Positions 25,528-34,206 of a DNA stretch of 64,000 nucleotides are shown here, in pieces. Position numbers and translations under genes: made by a program. Below the pieces are notes generated by a model that was not told the origin of the DNA, made no database searches, and saw only the letters and a program-made list of their open reading frames with translations. How positions within the stretch are numbered: position 1 is the first letter of the stretch; the number at the start of each line of letters is the position of its first letter. This stretch comes from Janthinobacterium psychrotolerans (GTDB taxonomy: Bacteria > Pseudomonadota > Gammaproteobacteria > Burkholderiales > Burkholderiaceae_D). The DNA is taken from contig NZ_LOCQ01000041.1 of the NCBI RefSeq assembly GCF_001677885.1, positions 1 through 64,000 on the forward strand. Direction: 5' to 3'.

Positions 25528-26436
25528 TTATTTCAGCTTGCGCCCGGCCGCCACCACCGCGATCACGGCGCCGGCAAACAGCAGGCTGTCGCTCGCCAGC
25601 GGCTCGCCGAGCAGCACGGCCGCGCCCAGCAGGGTCAGAAACGGCTGCAGCAGCTGCGTCTGGCCCACCCGCGCCACGCCACCGAGGGCCATGCCGCGGT
25701 ACCAGAAGAAAAAGCCGATCAGCATGGAAAACACCGAGATATAGGCAAAGCCGCCCCAGGCCTGCACGCTGGCCTGGGCCAGCAGCGTGCGCTGCGGCCA
25801 GGCATGCCATAGCACCACCGGCAGCACGAACGGCGCGGCCAGCACCAGCGCCCAGCAGATCACCTGCTGGCCTGGCATGGCTTGCGCCAGGCGCCCGCCT
25901 TCGGCATAGCCAAGCGCACCCAGCAGCACGGCGGCGAACATCAGCCAGTCGGCCGCATGAAAGCTGCCGCCACCCTGGCGCAGCGCGAAGGCCACCACCA
26001 GCGCCGTACCCGTCACGGCCATCAGCCAGAAGGCCGGCGAGGGGCGCTCCTTGCCGCGCAAGACGGCAAAGACGGCCGTGGCCAGTGGCAGGATGCCGAC
26101 CAGCACGGCGCCGTGCGCGGCCGGCAGGCTGCGCATGGCGAGCGAAGTCAGCAGTGGAAAACCGATCACGCAGCCGGCCGCCACCAGCGCCAGCGGCAGC
26201 CACTGGCCGCGATGGGGCGGTGCGGCCCGCTGATGCCACAGCCACAGCGCCGCCAGGCCGGCCGCCACCAGTGCGCGGCCCAGCGCCACGAAGATGGCCG
26301 GCAGTTCCGCCACCGCCAGCCGCGTGAACGGCAGGGTCAGGCTGAACATTGTCACGGCGATCAAGCCCAGCAGCAGGCCCTTGCGGTCGTCGCCGAGGCG
26401 GGGCAGGGTGGTGGCGAGGGAGGTGGTGGTCGGCAT
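25528..26436 (-). CDS. DMT-superfamily (EamA) transporter
   Basis: A 302-residue inner-membrane protein with about ten hydrophobic helices in two EamA-type halves. The first half starts with GLIAVTMFSLTLPFTRLAVA and the second includes FAYISVFSMLIGFFFWYRGM, ending at VAAGRKLK. DMT carriers commonly export amino acids or related metabolites. The gene diverges from a MocR-type PLP regulator across 103 bp, a frequent arrangement in which MocR activates the exporter. The cargo may therefore be an amine or amino acid, but that is inference. Confidence 0.85.
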   Translation of the reverse strand: MPTTTSLATTLPRLGDDRKGLLLGLIAVTMFSLTLPFTRLAVAELPAIFVALGRALVAAGLAALWLWHQRAAPPHRGQWLPLALVAAGCVIGFPLLTSLAMRSLPAAHGAVLVGILPLATAVFAVLRGKERPSPAFWLMAVTGTALVVAFALRQGGGSFHAADWLMFAAVLLGALGYAEGGRLAQAMPGQQVICWALVLAAPFVLPVVLWHAWPQRTLLAQASVQAWGGFAYISVFSMLIGFFFWYRGMALGGVARVGQTQLLQPFLTLLGAAVLLGEPLASDSLLFAGAVIAVVAAGRKLK

Positions 26437-26489
26437 GGGTTTTCCTGCTCATGAAGTGGAAGTCAGTGCTATGCTAGGCGTGGTAGCAG

Positions 26490-26531
26490 TACAGTACAAA
26501 TACACTTTGCTGCATACTTTTTAATACTGTA
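26490..26531. promoter_or_regulatory. Inverted repeat between MocR regulator and exporter genes
   Basis: Perfect 7-bp arms TACAGTA (26490-26496) and TACTGTA (26525-26531) flank 28 bases in the divergent spacer. A short GTACAGTAC palindrome overlaps the left arm (26489-26497). Their position between the two starts suits a MocR operator. Confidence 0.5.
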
Positions 26532-26539
26532 ATGGTCGC

Positions 26540-27985
26540 ATGAACAATACACCGGCTGCCTTGCTCCATTTGCTCGCGCGCGGCGCGGGCGAAACCCTGA
26601 TCGACCAGATCGTGCGCTCGCTGGCCGCGCGGATCGACGACAAGCTGCTGCGCGGCGGCGCGCGCATGCCGTCGATCCGCCAGTGCGCGGCCAGCCTGCA
26701 GGTCTCCTGCGCCACCATCGTCGCCAGCTACGACAAGCTGGTGGCGCGCGACTACCTCGAATCGCGGCGCGGCGCCGGCTTTTACGTGCGCGAACGCGCG
26801 GCGCTGCACACGCCGCTGCCGCCAGCCACCGCGGCGCCCGGCGCGCCGCAGCCGATGGACGTGGTCTGGCTGATCCGCAATATGTTCCGCCAGGCGCCCG
26901 GCCAGGCCGCGCCCGGCTCGGGCATGCTGCCGCCCGAATGGCTCGATGGCGATCTGGTGGCGCGCGCGCTGCGCGATGTCAGCCGCCAGAGCGGCGCATC
27001 GATGATCAGCTATGGCCTGCCGCAGGGCTTCCTGCCGCTGCGCCAGCAACTGCAGATCAAGCTGGCCGGCCTGGAAATCGCCTGCCCGCCCGAGCAGATC
27101 GTCACCACCGTGGGCGTGATGCAGGCGCTGGACCTGGTGGCGCGCGAGTTCGCCCGTCCCGGCGATACCATCTTTGTCGACGATCCCGCCTACTGGCTGA
27201 TGTTCGGCGCCTTTGCCGCCATGGGCATGCAGGTGATCGGCATCCCGCGCTTGAAGGACGGTCCCGATATCGCCGTGCTGGAACGGCTGGCGGCCGTGCA
27301 CCGCCCGAAGCTGTATGTGATCAATTCGGTGCTGCATAATCCCAGCTCGACCTCCTTGTCGGCCGCCAAGGCTTACCAGGTGCTGCGCCTGGCCGAACAG
27401 CATGACTTCCTGGTGGTCGAAGACGATATTTATTGCGACATGCACCCCGGCGCCGCCAGCACGACGCAGCCGGCCACGCGCCTGGCCGCGCTGGACCAGC
27501 TGCGCCGCGTGATCTACCTCGGCGGTTTTTCAAAAAGCCTGGCGGCCAACCTGCGCGTGGGTTTTATCGCGACCTCGCCGGAACGGGCGCAGCGCCTGGC
27601 CGACCGCAAGATGCTGGCCACGCTCACCAGCAGCGATATCGGCGAGCGCGTGGTCTACAAGATTCTGTCGCAGGGCCTGTACCGCAAGCATGCCGAACGC
27701 CTGCGCGCGCGCCTCGACCAGGTGCGCGAGCCGACGTATCGGCGCATGGAACGCGCCGGCCTGCGCTTCGAACCGGCCCAGGCGGGTATGTTTGTCTGGG
27801 CCGATACGGGCCGCGACACCAGTGTGCTGGCCGAACAGGCGCTGGCCGAAGGGCTGGTATTGGGCCCCGGCAGCCTGTTTTCGCCGCGCCAGCTGCCGTC
27901 GACCCATATGCGGCTGAACCTGGCAACGGTGCAGGAAGAGCGGGTGTGGGATTTTTTCGATCGCGCGCTGGGTGCCGAGGCATAG
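26540..27985 (+). CDS. MocR/PdxR-type regulator (GntR HTH plus aminotransferase domain)
   Basis: A 481-residue fusion. The N-terminal GntR-type winged helix (about 12-80) reads LAARIDDKLLRGGARMPSIR and LQVSCATIVASYDKL. The rest is an aminotransferase fold with YGLPQGFLPLRQQL, NPSSTSLSAA, VEDDIYCDMHPG and the PLP-binding lysine in YLGGFSKSLAANLRVGFIA. MocR proteins bind PLP or an amino-acid adduct and act on a neighbouring promoter. Here the divergent DMT exporter is the likely target, together with autoregulation. The length is standard. Confidence 0.9.
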   Translation: MNNTPAALLHLLARGAGETLIDQIVRSLAARIDDKLLRGGARMPSIRQCAASLQVSCATIVASYDKLVARDYLESRRGAGFYVRERAALHTPLPPATAAPGAPQPMDVVWLIRNMFRQAPGQAAPGSGMLPPEWLDGDLVARALRDVSRQSGASMISYGLPQGFLPLRQQLQIKLAGLEIACPPEQIVTTVGVMQALDLVAREFARPGDTIFVDDPAYWLMFGAFAAMGMQVIGIPRLKDGPDIAVLERLAAVHRPKLYVINSVLHNPSSTSLSAAKAYQVLRLAEQHDFLVVEDDIYCDMHPGAASTTQPATRLAALDQLRRVIYLGGFSKSLAANLRVGFIATSPERAQRLADRKMLATLTSSDIGERVVYKILSQGLYRKHAERLRARLDQVREPTYRRMERAGLRFEPAQAGMFVWADTGRDTSVLAEQALAEGLVLGPGSLFSPRQLPSTHMRLNLATVQEERVWDFFDRALGAEA

Positions 27986-28483
27986 CAGCTTCGTGTCGGC
28001 CAGCGTTTCGATGGGCAACCTGGGTTTTTCTACCGTTGGCATCTCGGATGCGACCTTTACCTTCGAGCAGCTGCTGGAAATGAATAAATATGTACTCTCG
28101 TTCAGTTAAGCTGTCTGACGCATGTAAATGCGAAGGCTTACCAACGTAAAAATGGCGGGCCGGAAACGCGAGCCTGAGAAAATGCCGATGGCGGCGTTGC
28201 AGCTCCTCGCCGTAGATGCGTACTGTCTTCGTCGCTGCGCCTTGCCCTCGACATTTTTCAGGCTCGCTTGGCCCGGGGTTCCTGTGCGGGCGACTGGGGT
28301 TTTAATCCGTTTTGCAGCTTTACCGGGAGCCTATTGACACTAACCGAACGGCATTAGGGTCGCCTGTGTATTGGGCCACATTCCGGCATCAACGCCGATC
28401 CAGATGAATCAGGCATGCCGGTCAGAGCTGTTTCAAATTCAGGCCCTGACAGCTGGGTACCGAGAATATTTGCATGTTGGCAT
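27986..28483. other. Gene-poor stretch between the MocR gene and the htpG promoter
   Basis: About 500 bases hold no recognisable gene. A 33-codon frame at 28011-28109 (MGNLGFSTVGISDATFTFEQ..., stop TAA) has protein-like composition and could be the tail of a lost gene, but no family was recognised. From 28170 to 28265 lies an imperfect 96-bp palindrome listed separately. The remaining sequence shows no repeats of note. Confidence 0.4.
28170..28265. repeat. 96-bp imperfect palindrome
   Basis: The ends GAGCCTGA (28170-28177) and TCAGGCTC (28258-28265) are perfect 8-bp inverted repeats. The similarity continues inward with AAAATGCCGA against TCGACATTTTT. The centre around 28210-28230 is less symmetric. 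It could be a decayed miniature transposable element or an RNA hairpin; no flanking direct duplication is obvious. Confidence 0.5.
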
Positions 28484-28511
28484 CTTGAAATCGCCGCCGC
28501 CATCCCCAATT
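28484..28511 (+). promoter_or_regulatory. Heat-shock (sigma-32) promoter of htpG
   Basis: A -35 CTTGAAA at 28484-28490 and a -10 CCCCAATT at 28504-28511 are separated by 13 bases, which is nearly the full sigma-32 consensus CTTGAAA-N13-CCCCATnT. Transcription would begin near 28517, giving a leader of about 35 bases before the htpG start at 28551. Confidence 0.9.
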
Positions 28512-28550
28512 CTCTGACACTCGTCCCATTCACAAGACTATGAGGTAAAC

Positions 28551-30470
28551 ATGGCTGTCTCCGAAAAGCAAACACTGGGTTTCCAGACCGAAGTCAAGCA
28601 GATGCTGCATCTGATGATCCATTCGCTGTACTCGAACAAGGAAATCTTCCTGCGCGAACTGATCTCGAACGCCTCCGACGCGGCTGATAAATTGCGCTTC
28701 GAAGCGATCGACAATGACGCGCTGTATGGCAACGATCATGAACTGAAAATCAAGGTCAGCTTCGACAAGGAAGCGCGCACCATCACCATTTCCGACAACG
28801 GCATCGGCATGACCCGTGACGAGGCGATCTCGCACCTGGGCACCATCGCCAAGTCGGGTACCAAGGAATTCTTCGGCAAATTGTCGGGCGACCAGCAGCA
28901 GGACGCGGCCCTGATCGGCCAGTTCGGCGTGGGCTTCTATTCGGGCTTTATCGTGGCCGACAAGATCACCGTCGACACCCGCCGCGCCGGCGCCGATGCG
29001 TCCGAAGGCGTGCGCTGGGAGTCGGCCGGCGAAGGCGACTACAGCATCGAGACGATCGAAAAAAACGGTCGCGGCACCGACATCATCCTGCACCTGCGCG
29101 AAGGCGAAGACGAACTGCTGTCGAGCTGGAAGATCAAGTCCATCATCCGCAAATACTCGGACCATATCTCGCTGCCGATCGTGATGCGGAAAGAGGAATG
29201 GGACGACGAGAAGAAGGAAACCGTGGTCAAGGACGACCTGGAAACGGTCAACCAGGCCAGCGCGCTGTGGGCTCGCAGCAAGTCCGAGATCACGCCGGAA
29301 CAGTACGAGGAATTCTACAAGCACGTCTCGCACGACTTCCAGGCGCCACTGACGCACACGCACAACCGCGTCGAAGGGCGCAGCGAATACACGCAGCTGC
29401 TGTACATCCCGGCCAAGGCGCCGTTCGACATGTGGGACCGCAACAAGCGCGGCGGCATCAAGCTGTACGTCAAGCGCGTCTTCATCATGGACGACGCCGA
29501 GCAGCTGATGCCGACCTATTTGCGCTTCGTCAAAGGCGTGATCGATTCGTCCGACCTGCCGCTGAACGTGTCGCGTGAAATCCTGCAGGAGTCGCGCGAC
29601 GTGAAGGTGATCCGCGAAGGCTCGACCAAGCGCGTGCTGGGCATGCTGGAAGAACTGGCCAACGCCGACGAGCAGGAAAAGAAGGACAAGTACGTCACGT
29701 TCTGGAAGGAATTTGGCCAGGTCCTGAAAGAGGGCATCGGCGAAGACGCGGCCAACAAGGAACGCCTGGCCAAGCTGCTGCGCTTTGCTTCGACCGCCAA
29801 CGACAGCGACGAGCAGGTCACCTCGTTCGCCGACTACGTGGCGCGCATGAAGGAAGGCCAGGACAAGATTTATTACGTCACGGCCGACAACTACGCCGCC
29901 GCGAAAAACAGCCCGCACCTGGAAATCTTCCGTAAAAAAGGCGTCGAAGTGCTGCTGCTGACCGACCGCGTCGATGAATGGATGCTGTCGTTTATCCAGG
30001 ACTTCGAAGGCAAGGAACTGGTGTCGGTGGCCAAGGGCGGCCTGGACCTGGGCGCGCTGGAAGACGAAGCGGAAAAGAAAGAGCACGAAGAAACCGAAAC
30101 CTCGTACGCCGAGCTGGTTGGCAAGATGAAGACGGCGCTCGCTGACAAGGCCAAGGATGTGCGCGTGACGTTCCGCCTGACCGATTCGCCAGCCTGCCTG
30201 GTGGCCGACGAGAATGAACTGTCGGGCAACCTGCTGCGCATGCTGAAAGCGGCCGGCCAGAGCGCGCCGGAATCGAAGCCGATTCTGGAGATCAACCCGA
30301 ACCACCCGCTGGTAACGCGTCTGAAATATGAAGATGCCGAAGGCGGCAAGTTCGGCGACTGGGCCAATATCCTGTTCGACCAGGCCTTGCTGGCCGAAGG
30401 CGGTTCGCTGGCCGACCCGGCCAGTTTCGTCAAGCGCCTGAACGAATTGCTGCTCAATTCAGCGAAATAA
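28551..30470 (+). CDS. htpG: Molecular chaperone HtpG (Hsp90)
   Basis: A 639-residue cytoplasmic Hsp90. The N-terminal ATPase domain has [32 protein letters not shown], the nucleotide motif [11 protein letters not shown] and the lid [15 protein letters not shown]. The middle domain includes [20 protein letters not shown] with [20 protein letters not shown]. The C-terminal dimerisation region ends near [10 protein letters not shown], without the eukaryotic MEEVD tail. The gene stands alone, preceded by a sigma-32 promoter and followed by a strong terminator at 30503-30541, so it is a one-gene heat-shock unit. Confidence 0.98.
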   Translation: MAVSEKQTLGFQTEVKQMLHLMIHSLYSNKEIFLRELISNASDAADKLRFEAIDNDALYGNDHELKIKVSFDKEARTITISDNGIGMTRDEAISHLGTIAKSGTKEFFGKLSGDQQQDAALIGQFGVGFYSGFIVADKITVDTRRAGADASEGVRWESAGEGDYSIETIEKNGRGTDIILHLREGEDELLSSWKIKSIIRKYSDHISLPIVMRKEEWDDEKKETVVKDDLETVNQASALWARSKSEITPEQYEEFYKHVSHDFQAPLTHTHNRVEGRSEYTQLLYIPAKAPFDMWDRNKRGGIKLYVKRVFIMDDAEQLMPTYLRFVKGVIDSSDLPLNVSREILQESRDVKVIREGSTKRVLGMLEELANADEQEKKDKYVTFWKEFGQVLKEGIGEDAANKERLAKLLRFASTANDSDEQVTSFADYVARMKEGQDKIYYVTADNYAAAKNSPHLEIFRKKGVEVLLLTDRVDEWMLSFIQDFEGKELVSVAKGGLDLGALEDEAEKKEHEETETSYAELVGKMKTALADKAKDVRVTFRLTDSPACLVADENELSGNLLRMLKAAGQSAPESKPILEINPNHPLVTRLKYEDAEGGKFGDWANILFDQALLAEGGSLADPASFVKRLNELLLNSAK

Positions 30471-30502
30471 GCACGCGCCGCCACGCCGCGGTGCATGTGG
30501 CC

Positions 30503-30541
30503 AAGCCGGTCCTTTTGTGATGAAAGGGCCGGCTTTTTTTT
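30503..30541 (+). terminator. Rho-independent terminator of htpG
   Basis: A stem of AAGCCGGTCCTTT (30503-30515) with AAAGGGCCGGCTT (30523-30535) encloses a short loop and runs into a tract of eight T residues. This is a strong textbook structure 33 bases after the htpG stop. Confidence 0.9.
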
Positions 30542-30561
30542 CAGGCAGGCGTTCTCGCCGT

Positions 30562-30978
30562 TCAGGCAACGAAGGCTGGCTTGCTCACCATCAGCGCGCA
30601 GATGATCAGGAACACCGTCACCTTGATCACCAGCCAGCTCTTCAGCCGCGTGGGCGAGCGCGCGAGCTCATTTTCAAGTTGTTTTTCTTCGCGGTCGGCC
30701 CACAGGTGATCGATGGCCTGCACGCCGACGAACAGCGCCAGCGACAGCCGCATCCAGCCGGTCTGCAGCCAGGCCCAGTGCAGCTGGTGCAGCAGCACCA
30801 CGCCGCCCAGCAGCAAGATCCAGCCCGCAATGCCGATCTGCCGGTGCAGGATGTGCAAGGTGGCGCGGCCGGCGTCATTGCGCAGCAGGTGCAGCAGGCG
30901 TGGCGCCAGCAGCAGGGGGCCGACAAAGGCGATGGCGGCGGCGACGTGGATTATCAACAGCAACTGGTAGCTGGTCAT
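30562..30978 (-). CDS. Four-helix inner-membrane protein, possibly DUF2269/CopD-like
   Basis: A 138-residue protein with four predicted membrane segments at about 5-27, 48-70, 77-97 and 113-135. Several histidines sit at helix ends (LLIIHVAAA, ILHRQIGIAG, LLHQLHWAWL, AIDHLWADRE), a pattern seen in small heme- or metal-associated membrane proteins. I lean to a DUF2269-like protein, without certainty. It diverges from a TetR regulator across 80 bp and could be under its control. Confidence 0.6.
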   Translation of the reverse strand: MTSYQLLLIIHVAAAIAFVGPLLLAPRLLHLLRNDAGRATLHILHRQIGIAGWILLLGGVVLLHQLHWAWLQTGWMRLSLALFVGVQAIDHLWADREEKQLENELARSPTRLKSWLVIKVTVFLIICALMVSKPAFVA

Positions 30979-31058
30979 GGTGTTCTCGTGGTGGCGGGGA
31001 GGCAGGCCCCGGAAGCGTTTAGAATACGGGCAAGCTCACTTGCCCACTACTCGCATTC

Positions 31059-31679
31059 ATGGTCCCTTCCATCGCCGCCGCAAGCCACGCAGAACCGCGC
31101 AAGCGCCCGTCGCAGGCCCGATCGATTGCCGCCGTGGCGGCGATGGTCGAGGCGGCTGCTCGCATTATCGAAACGCGCGGCTGGGCCGCGCTGACCACCA
31201 ACCATGTGGCCGAGCGGGCCGGCTTCAGCATCGGCTCGCTGTACCAGTATTTTCCGTCGAAAGAAGCATTGCTGGCCGAACTGCTGCGCCGCGAGCGCGC
31301 GCAGCTGCTGCGCGAGGTGCGGCAGGCCACCGAGACGGCAGCCAGCCTGGCGCCGGCGATCGAGCAGTGCATCGCCGCAGGATTGCGGCACCAGTTCGGC
31401 CGGCCCGCGCTGGCGCTGGCGCTCGAATACGTGCCAGCGTCGCTGGCCATGCACCAGGAAGATACGGTGCTGCGCCAGGCGTTGGACCGGCAACTGGCGG
31501 CCGTGCTGGCGCGCCATGGCGTGGCCGGCAGCGCCACGCTTGCCGCCGACCTGGTCGCGCTGTGCCGCGGCATGATCGACGCGGCGGCGCTGCGTGGCGA
31601 AACCGATGCGGCGGCGCTGTTGCCGCGCCTGTTGCGCGCCGTGCGGGCAGTGCTGCAGCCGGTGCCGGGGCCGCAATGA
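31059..31679 (+). CDS. TetR-family transcriptional regulator
   Basis: A 206-residue repressor. The N-terminal DNA-binding domain (about 20-75) shows MVEAAARIIETRGWAALTTN, HVAERAGFSIGSLYQYF and PSKEALLAELL, a canonical TetR helix-turn-helix. The C-terminal ligand-binding part is alanine-rich helical sequence with no clear ligand class. Its stop overlaps the next start as ATGA, so the downstream membrane protein is translationally coupled. It may regulate that gene, the divergent membrane protein, or both. Confidence 0.92.
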   Translation: MVPSIAAASHAEPRKRPSQARSIAAVAAMVEAAARIIETRGWAALTTNHVAERAGFSIGSLYQYFPSKEALLAELLRRERAQLLREVRQATETAASLAPAIEQCIAAGLRHQFGRPALALALEYVPASLAMHQEDTVLRQALDRQLAAVLARHGVAGSATLAADLVALCRGMIDAAALRGETDAAALLPRLLRAVRAVLQPVPGPQ

Positions 31680-32053
31680 AACAGCGCCTGCTGGCCAGCC
31701 TGGCCGCTCACGCCCTGGCCTGCGTGCTGTTCCTGCTGCTGCTGTGGCTGGGCTTTGCCGTGCGTGAACACTGGTGGGGTGCGCTGCCGGCCAGCGGCGT
31801 GGTGGGCGCCTTGACCCTGGCGCTGCTGTTTTATGCGGTGGCGGGCGCCAACCTGTTGCTGGTGCTGCTGCCGCACGGGCGCATCAAGCCGCTGCTGTGC
31901 GTGGCGCTGGCGCTGGCGATACTGGCGTGCTTCCTGCCCGAGCATCCGTGGCGGGCACTGTATTACAGCGCGGCGGCGGCCGGCGCCAGCTGGCTGGGCG
32001 TGCTGGGCGGGCGTGTGCTGGAGCGGCGCAGCGGCGCGCGCCGGGCCGGTTGA
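31676..32053 (+). CDS. Small inner-membrane protein of unknown function
   Basis: A 125-residue hydrophobic protein with four likely membrane helices (LAAHALACVLFLLLLWLGF, then near 40-62, 70-87 and 92-112). The start ATG overlaps the TetR stop in an ATGA junction, which fixes the start and the operon link. No family was recognised. It may be the effector gene controlled by the TetR protein. Confidence 0.7.
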   Translation: MKQRLLASLAAHALACVLFLLLLWLGFAVREHWWGALPASGVVGALTLALLFYAVAGANLLLVLLPHGRIKPLLCVALALAILACFLPEHPWRALYYSAAAAGASWLGVLGGRVLERRSGARRAG

Positions 32054-32125
32054 CGCCACCATGCTAGAATCGCCGACGTGCCAAGCGTGGCCGCATTCAC
32101 GGGTAGACCCTGGGCAAACAGAATC

Positions 32126-33169
32126 ATGAACACTTTATCGACTTATCGCCGCCTTGGCGGCCTGCTGTTATGGACCGCCTGCGCGGCCATGCCGGCCATC
32201 TCGCTGGCGAAGAACACGGCGCCGGCAAGCAGGGTGCCTGCGGCGCCGGCCATTGTGCTGCCGGCCGGTCCCTTGCCGCGCCTGAGCGACGAGCCGCAGG
32301 TGCGCGCCGCGCTGTTCGATTTCTTCGGCTATGCGCGCGGCAGCTATACCGACGACGATGGCCTGCTGCTCGAGCAGGCCATCGAAGCGCTCAGCGAACG
32401 GCGCGAGGTGACGCGCACCGTGCTGGCCGACGGGCGCGTGCTGCTCGCCTCCATGAACGACCGCAAGCAGGGCCGTGAACGGGGCGCCATGCTGCTCGAC
32501 AAACGCGGCGTCATCATTGCCTTTGGCCTGGTCAATGGCCATTGCCGCCTGCAGGGCCAGCCCCTGGCCAAAGTCTGCAAGCCCGATCCGCAAGCCGTGC
32601 TGACGGTGTTTCACCGCAAGGGCATGCTGGTAGGCGAGGCCGCGCCACTGCTGGCCTGGGCCAGGAAATTGCCGCCGATGCTGGCGCTGATCGCCGCCGA
32701 CGACGAAGCGGGCAGCGACGGGCAAAAGATCGCCAGCGTCGAATATGTGCTGTCGCAGCCGGTGCTGCCGGGCTGGAACCGCGCGCAATTGCCGTCGGGC
32801 TTTCCGTCCGCGCTGCTGCCCTTGCTGCTCGATAAATCGACCGTGCTCACCTCGTCGGGCGCCGGCGTGTTCGCCTTCCCGCCGGCATTGAGGGGCAAGA
32901 AGCAGCACAATCTGCTGGACGAAGCGGAAGGCCGCCCGCCGCGCGACCTGGAAGTGGCGCTGCGCAGCTATGCCAGTTTCGACAGCGTGGTCGAGCTGTA
33001 CCGCAAGACCATCAAGGGCGCCCGTTTGCAGCGCAACGAGCGCACCGCCTACCTGCACGGCGACCTGGGGCAAGGCAGCTACCGCGTGTATATCCGCAAT
33101 ACCGGGTTTGACGGCGTGATGATCGACGTCGCGCTGTGGGAAAAAAAACTGGTAGCCGACCGCCGGTAG
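32126..33169 (+). CDS. Secreted protein of unknown function
   Basis: A 347-residue protein. The start at 32126 opens a signal peptide (MNTLSTYRRLGGLLLWTACA, cleavage near SLA-KN). The mature part is a mix of helix and strand with only one visible disulphide candidate, around NGHCRLQGQPLAKVCK. Motifs such as ALFDFFGYARGSYTDDDGLL, VEYVLSQPVLPGWNRAQLPS and YRVYIRNTGFDGVMIDVALW were not matched to a family. Its TAG stop lies inside the GTAGG head of a REP-like repeat, so the natural end may have been changed by that insertion. Confidence 0.65.
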   Translation: MNTLSTYRRLGGLLLWTACAAMPAISLAKNTAPASRVPAAPAIVLPAGPLPRLSDEPQVRAALFDFFGYARGSYTDDDGLLLEQAIEALSERREVTRTVLADGRVLLASMNDRKQGRERGAMLLDKRGVIIAFGLVNGHCRLQGQPLAKVCKPDPQAVLTVFHRKGMLVGEAAPLLAWARKLPPMLALIAADDEAGSDGQKIASVEYVLSQPVLPGWNRAQLPSGFPSALLPLLLDKSTVLTSSGAGVFAFPPALRGKKQHNLLDEAEGRPPRDLEVALRSYASFDSVVELYRKTIKGARLQRNERTAYLHGDLGQGSYRVYIRNTGFDGVMIDVALWEKKLVADRR

Positions 33170-33199
33170 GTCGGGTTAGCGCTGCGCGCGTAACCCGAC
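33166..33199. repeat. REP-like palindrome at the junction of two convergent genes
   Basis: The repeat GTAGGTCGGGTTAGCGCTG...CGTAACCCGAC spans both gene ends. The stop TAG of the plus-strand gene is bases 33167-33169, within the GTAGG head. The stop TAA of the minus-strand gene is the complement of 33176-33178, within the left arm. The last seven residues of the minus-strand protein (VGLRAQR) are encoded by the repeat. Confidence 0.85.
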
Positions 33200-34204
33200 G
33201 CCACCATGGCCAGCCAGTGCCAGCAGCGCCGCAATCTCCGCATCGCGCTTGACCTTGCCGGTTCGCAGGCGCACCTCGGTCAGCGCCGCCGGCAGCCCCT
33301 GCGCCAGCAGCGCCTCGATATCGAGTCCGGTTTCGGACACCGACAACTGCCGCAGCGCCGCCAGCGACGCCAGGCCGGTCAGCTGCGCCAATGCCTTGCA
33401 GGTCAGCAGATGCAGCCGTTCCAGCCGCCCGTTGCCACGCAGGTCAAGCTGCGTCAGCTTGACCTGGTCTTCCACCCACAGCTGGCGCAGCAGCGGAAAG
33501 CGGGCCAGGTCGCCCAGGTCTTCCAGCCCGCGCACGCGCAGCACTTCCAGTTTCGTCAGCTGTGGCGCATCGACTTCGCTGATCGATACGCGCCCGCCCA
33601 GTTGCAGCAGCAGGTGTTCCAGCTGCGCGATGCCGGACACGAAATCGAGCGCCACCTTGTTTTTCATCCGGTACAGCGACAATCGCGTCAGCGCCGGCAG
33701 GCTGGCCAGCGTGTCGATCCGCGTGGCATGGCCCTCGATCGCCAGGGCGGAGAGCTGCGTGTAATGACGCAGCGGCGCCAGGTCGACATTGTTTTTGGCG
33801 CTCTCGCCCAGGTGCAGGTATTCCAGGTCATGCAGCTTGTCCAGCTGCAGGATGTCGGTTTGCGCCAGCTCGTACACGCCCAGGTCCAAACGCCTCAGGT
33901 GGCGCAGCTCGCCCAGCGTTTCCAGGTGCAGCGCATTGCGGTGGCAGTCGATGGCCAGGCTGGCCACATGCGGCAGCGCGCGCAGCATGCGGGCGTCAAA
34001 AACCCGGGGATCGTAGCCGTAGATGCGGATCGTCAGGGCCGTGCCATGGGTGGCGGCGAGACGGTCGAGCGCCGGCAGCAGCGGTTCCGGCTCGCCCAGG
34101 GTGTCGAACTGCACCAGCACCTGCCGGCCGGCGGCGACGGCCGCATTGATGGTGGACGCGTCGATCCGGTCCGGATTGTGTATCGTCAAGCTGGTCTGTT
34201 CCAT
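33176..34204 (-). CDS. Leucine-rich-repeat protein, cytoplasmic
   Basis: A 342-residue protein without signal peptide, consisting mostly of irregular leucine-rich repeats of 20-24 residues. Examples are LGELRHLRRLDLGVYELAQT, LHDLEYLHLGESAKNNVDLA, LASLPALTRLSLYRM and LARFPLLRQLWVEDQVKLTQ. The start at 34204 (MEQTSLTIHNP) is two bases after the stop of the upstream MORN gene (TAACGATGG), so translation is coupled. Such repeats usually bind proteins; no effector domain is present. The last seven residues come from a REP-like repeat and may replace the original C-terminus. The function is unknown. Confidence 0.75.
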   Translation of the reverse strand: MEQTSLTIHNPDRIDASTINAAVAAGRQVLVQFDTLGEPEPLLPALDRLAATHGTALTIRIYGYDPRVFDARMLRALPHVASLAIDCHRNALHLETLGELRHLRRLDLGVYELAQTDILQLDKLHDLEYLHLGESAKNNVDLAPLRHYTQLSALAIEGHATRIDTLASLPALTRLSLYRMKNKVALDFVSGIAQLEHLLLQLGGRVSISEVDAPQLTKLEVLRVRGLEDLGDLARFPLLRQLWVEDQVKLTQLDLRGNGRLERLHLLTCKALAQLTGLASLAALRQLSVSETGLDIEALLAQGLPAALTEVRLRTGKVKRDAEIAALLALAGHGGVGLRAQR

Positions 34205-34206
34205 CG

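Noticed and set aside
28011-28109. 33-codon open frame as a real small gene
   Set aside because: No ribosome site or family match is visible; the composition is protein-like but could be a gene remnant. It is mentioned only within the gap entry.
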